Shown piece by piece: positions 28,070-28,652 of a stretch of 28,652 nucleotides of DNA. The stretch is from a virus. Position 1 is the stretch's first letter; every line of letters starts with the position of its first letter. The notes under the pieces are model-generated. The model saw only the letters and a list, made by a program, of their open reading frames with translations, was not told where the DNA came from and searched no databases. The position numbers and the translations under genes are program-made. The stretch covers positions 1 to 28,652 of the IMG/VR virus record IMGVR_UViG_3300050132_000377; one strand, given 5' to 3'.

Positions 28070-28652
28070 TTAGTGGCTCAAGATTCCTTTGGTAAAAATA
28101 TCCATGTAGTGCCTTATCAACACTTCATCGCGTTGGGGTGAATGTTTGATCAGCTCTTGTGTGGCCAGCGTACTCAGGAAGTAGTAATTAACCATCCCGG
28201 CCATGGCCAGCACGGTATCTACCGGATTCAAGTCTTTTCTGAATTTATTTCCGGAAATACCTTCTTCAATAATCTGAACCAGAATCTGAATTACCTTTCC
28301 TATTGCCGGCTGGACGATCAATGAGAAAAACTGTGTGGGATTGGTAAGTTCGCTGGTGTAAAACCGCAATAGATACGGTTTATTCCGATGTCTCACAATT
28401 ATCCAGCGGATATATGCCTCAATTTTTTCCAATGCTTCCGAATCTGCTTTATTGATTTCTTCGATATATTCGAAGCCGGAGAATTGCTCTTGAATTACTG
28501 AAGAATACAGGCCCTCCTTTCCCCCGAAATAATAAGAAATCATGGATATACTAACTCCCGCAGACCTGGAAAGCTCCCTGATACTCACTCCATTTAAACC
28601 CCGTTCGGCAAATAAACGTGTCGCAATTGATAGTAATTTATTCCTGAGATCA
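28070..28652 (-). CDS. TetR-family transcriptional regulator (5' end beyond window)
   Basis: The frame is open to the window edge. Beyond the GTG at 28588 it continues upstream as LLSIATRLFAERGLNG, the first helices of a TetR DNA-binding domain, so the true start lies outside. The recognition helix region is VSIRELSRSAGVSISMISYYFGGKEGLY. The C-terminal ligand domain (about 125 residues) has ILVQIIEEGISGNKFRKDLNPVDTVLAMAGMVNYYFLS, similar to regulators of efflux or fatty-acid genes. It may control the dehydrogenase-larE pair downstream, 244 bp away. The ligand is unknown. Confidence 0.88.
   Translation of the reverse strand, partial: DLRNKLLSIATRLFAERGLNGVSIRELSRSAGVSISMISYYFGGKEGLYSSVIQEQFSGFEYIEEINKADSEALEKIEAYIRWIIVRHRNKPYLLRFYTSELTNPTQFFSLIVQPAIGKVIQILVQIIEEGISGNKFRKDLNPVDTVLAMAGMVNYYFLSTLATQELIKHSPQRDEVLIRHYMDIFTKGILSH

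Noticed and set aside
1-28652. CRISPR array, rRNA, integrase or IS element
   Set aside because: No regularly spaced repeats, rRNA-like sequence, tyrosine/serine recombinase or transposase reading frame is visible in the window.

Overview
The window is the late half and right end of a Mu-like transposable myovirus prophage (about 1 to 25.0-25.16 kb), followed by ordinary bacterial chromosome (tRNA-Lys, larE, a GapN-type dehydrogenase and a TetR-type regulator, all on the minus strand). The head and tail genes run in canonical Mu order: terminase, portal, MuF, gpG, protease/scaffold, capsid, gp36/gp37/gp38-like, sheath, tube, tail chaperone, tape measure, gpN, gpP, spike, gp46, gp47, gp48, fibre. 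The left end with repressor, transposase and early genes lies outside the window. The GC-rich, Gram-negative-style sequence and the LarE/GapN neighbours would suit a Geobacter-like Desulfobacterota host. That is an inference, not something the window proves.

Layout. 1-810: the end of the early/middle region, with a truncated upstream CDS, two tiny overlapping Cys-rich ORFs and an AT-rich orphan gene. 1040-8529: late operon 1, with the lysis cassette (GH108-type endolysin, phospholipase A2-like protein, holin-like protein), a TraR/DksA-type zinc finger, gp25/26/27-like proteins, large terminase, portal, MuF and gpG. 8851-15131: late operon 2, with protease plus nested scaffold, decoration protein, capsid, gp35-38-like proteins, sheath, tube and a frameshifted tail chaperone. 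15260-24919: late operon 3, with tape measure, baseplate genes, a fibre, a beta-helix spike that carries a signal peptide, and a Dam-type adenine methyltransferase. 24920-25160: terminator, a degenerate regulatory site and the probable right end. 25162-28652: host DNA.

The most striking structure is regulatory. Each of the three late operons is preceded by the same composite module of about 125 bp: a near-consensus sigma70 promoter (TTGACA, 17 bp, yATAmR), then an intrinsic terminator, then a 16-bp palindrome (TTTGAAGnnCTTCAAA) followed at identical spacing by a weak -35 (TAGAAm), 17 bp and a -10 (TAnTrT-like). The palindrome is centred at about -43.5 in all three copies, the geometry of a class II activator site and comparable to the role of Mu C at late promoters. 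The upstream promoter should make only short terminated RNAs unless there is antitermination. In module 3 the predicted start site falls 0-3 nt before the tape-measure ATG, so that mRNA should be (nearly) leaderless. A fourth, degenerate palindrome follows the methyltransferase terminator.

Other notable points are a predicted +1 (or -2) programmed frameshift in the tail assembly chaperone with an SD-like tract next to a TTT-CGA site; a six-Cys cluster between protease and scaffold; a predicted RNA fold that hides the Shine-Dalgarno of the Dam gene, which occupies the position of mom in Mu; and a REP-like palindrome downstream of the capsid gene.
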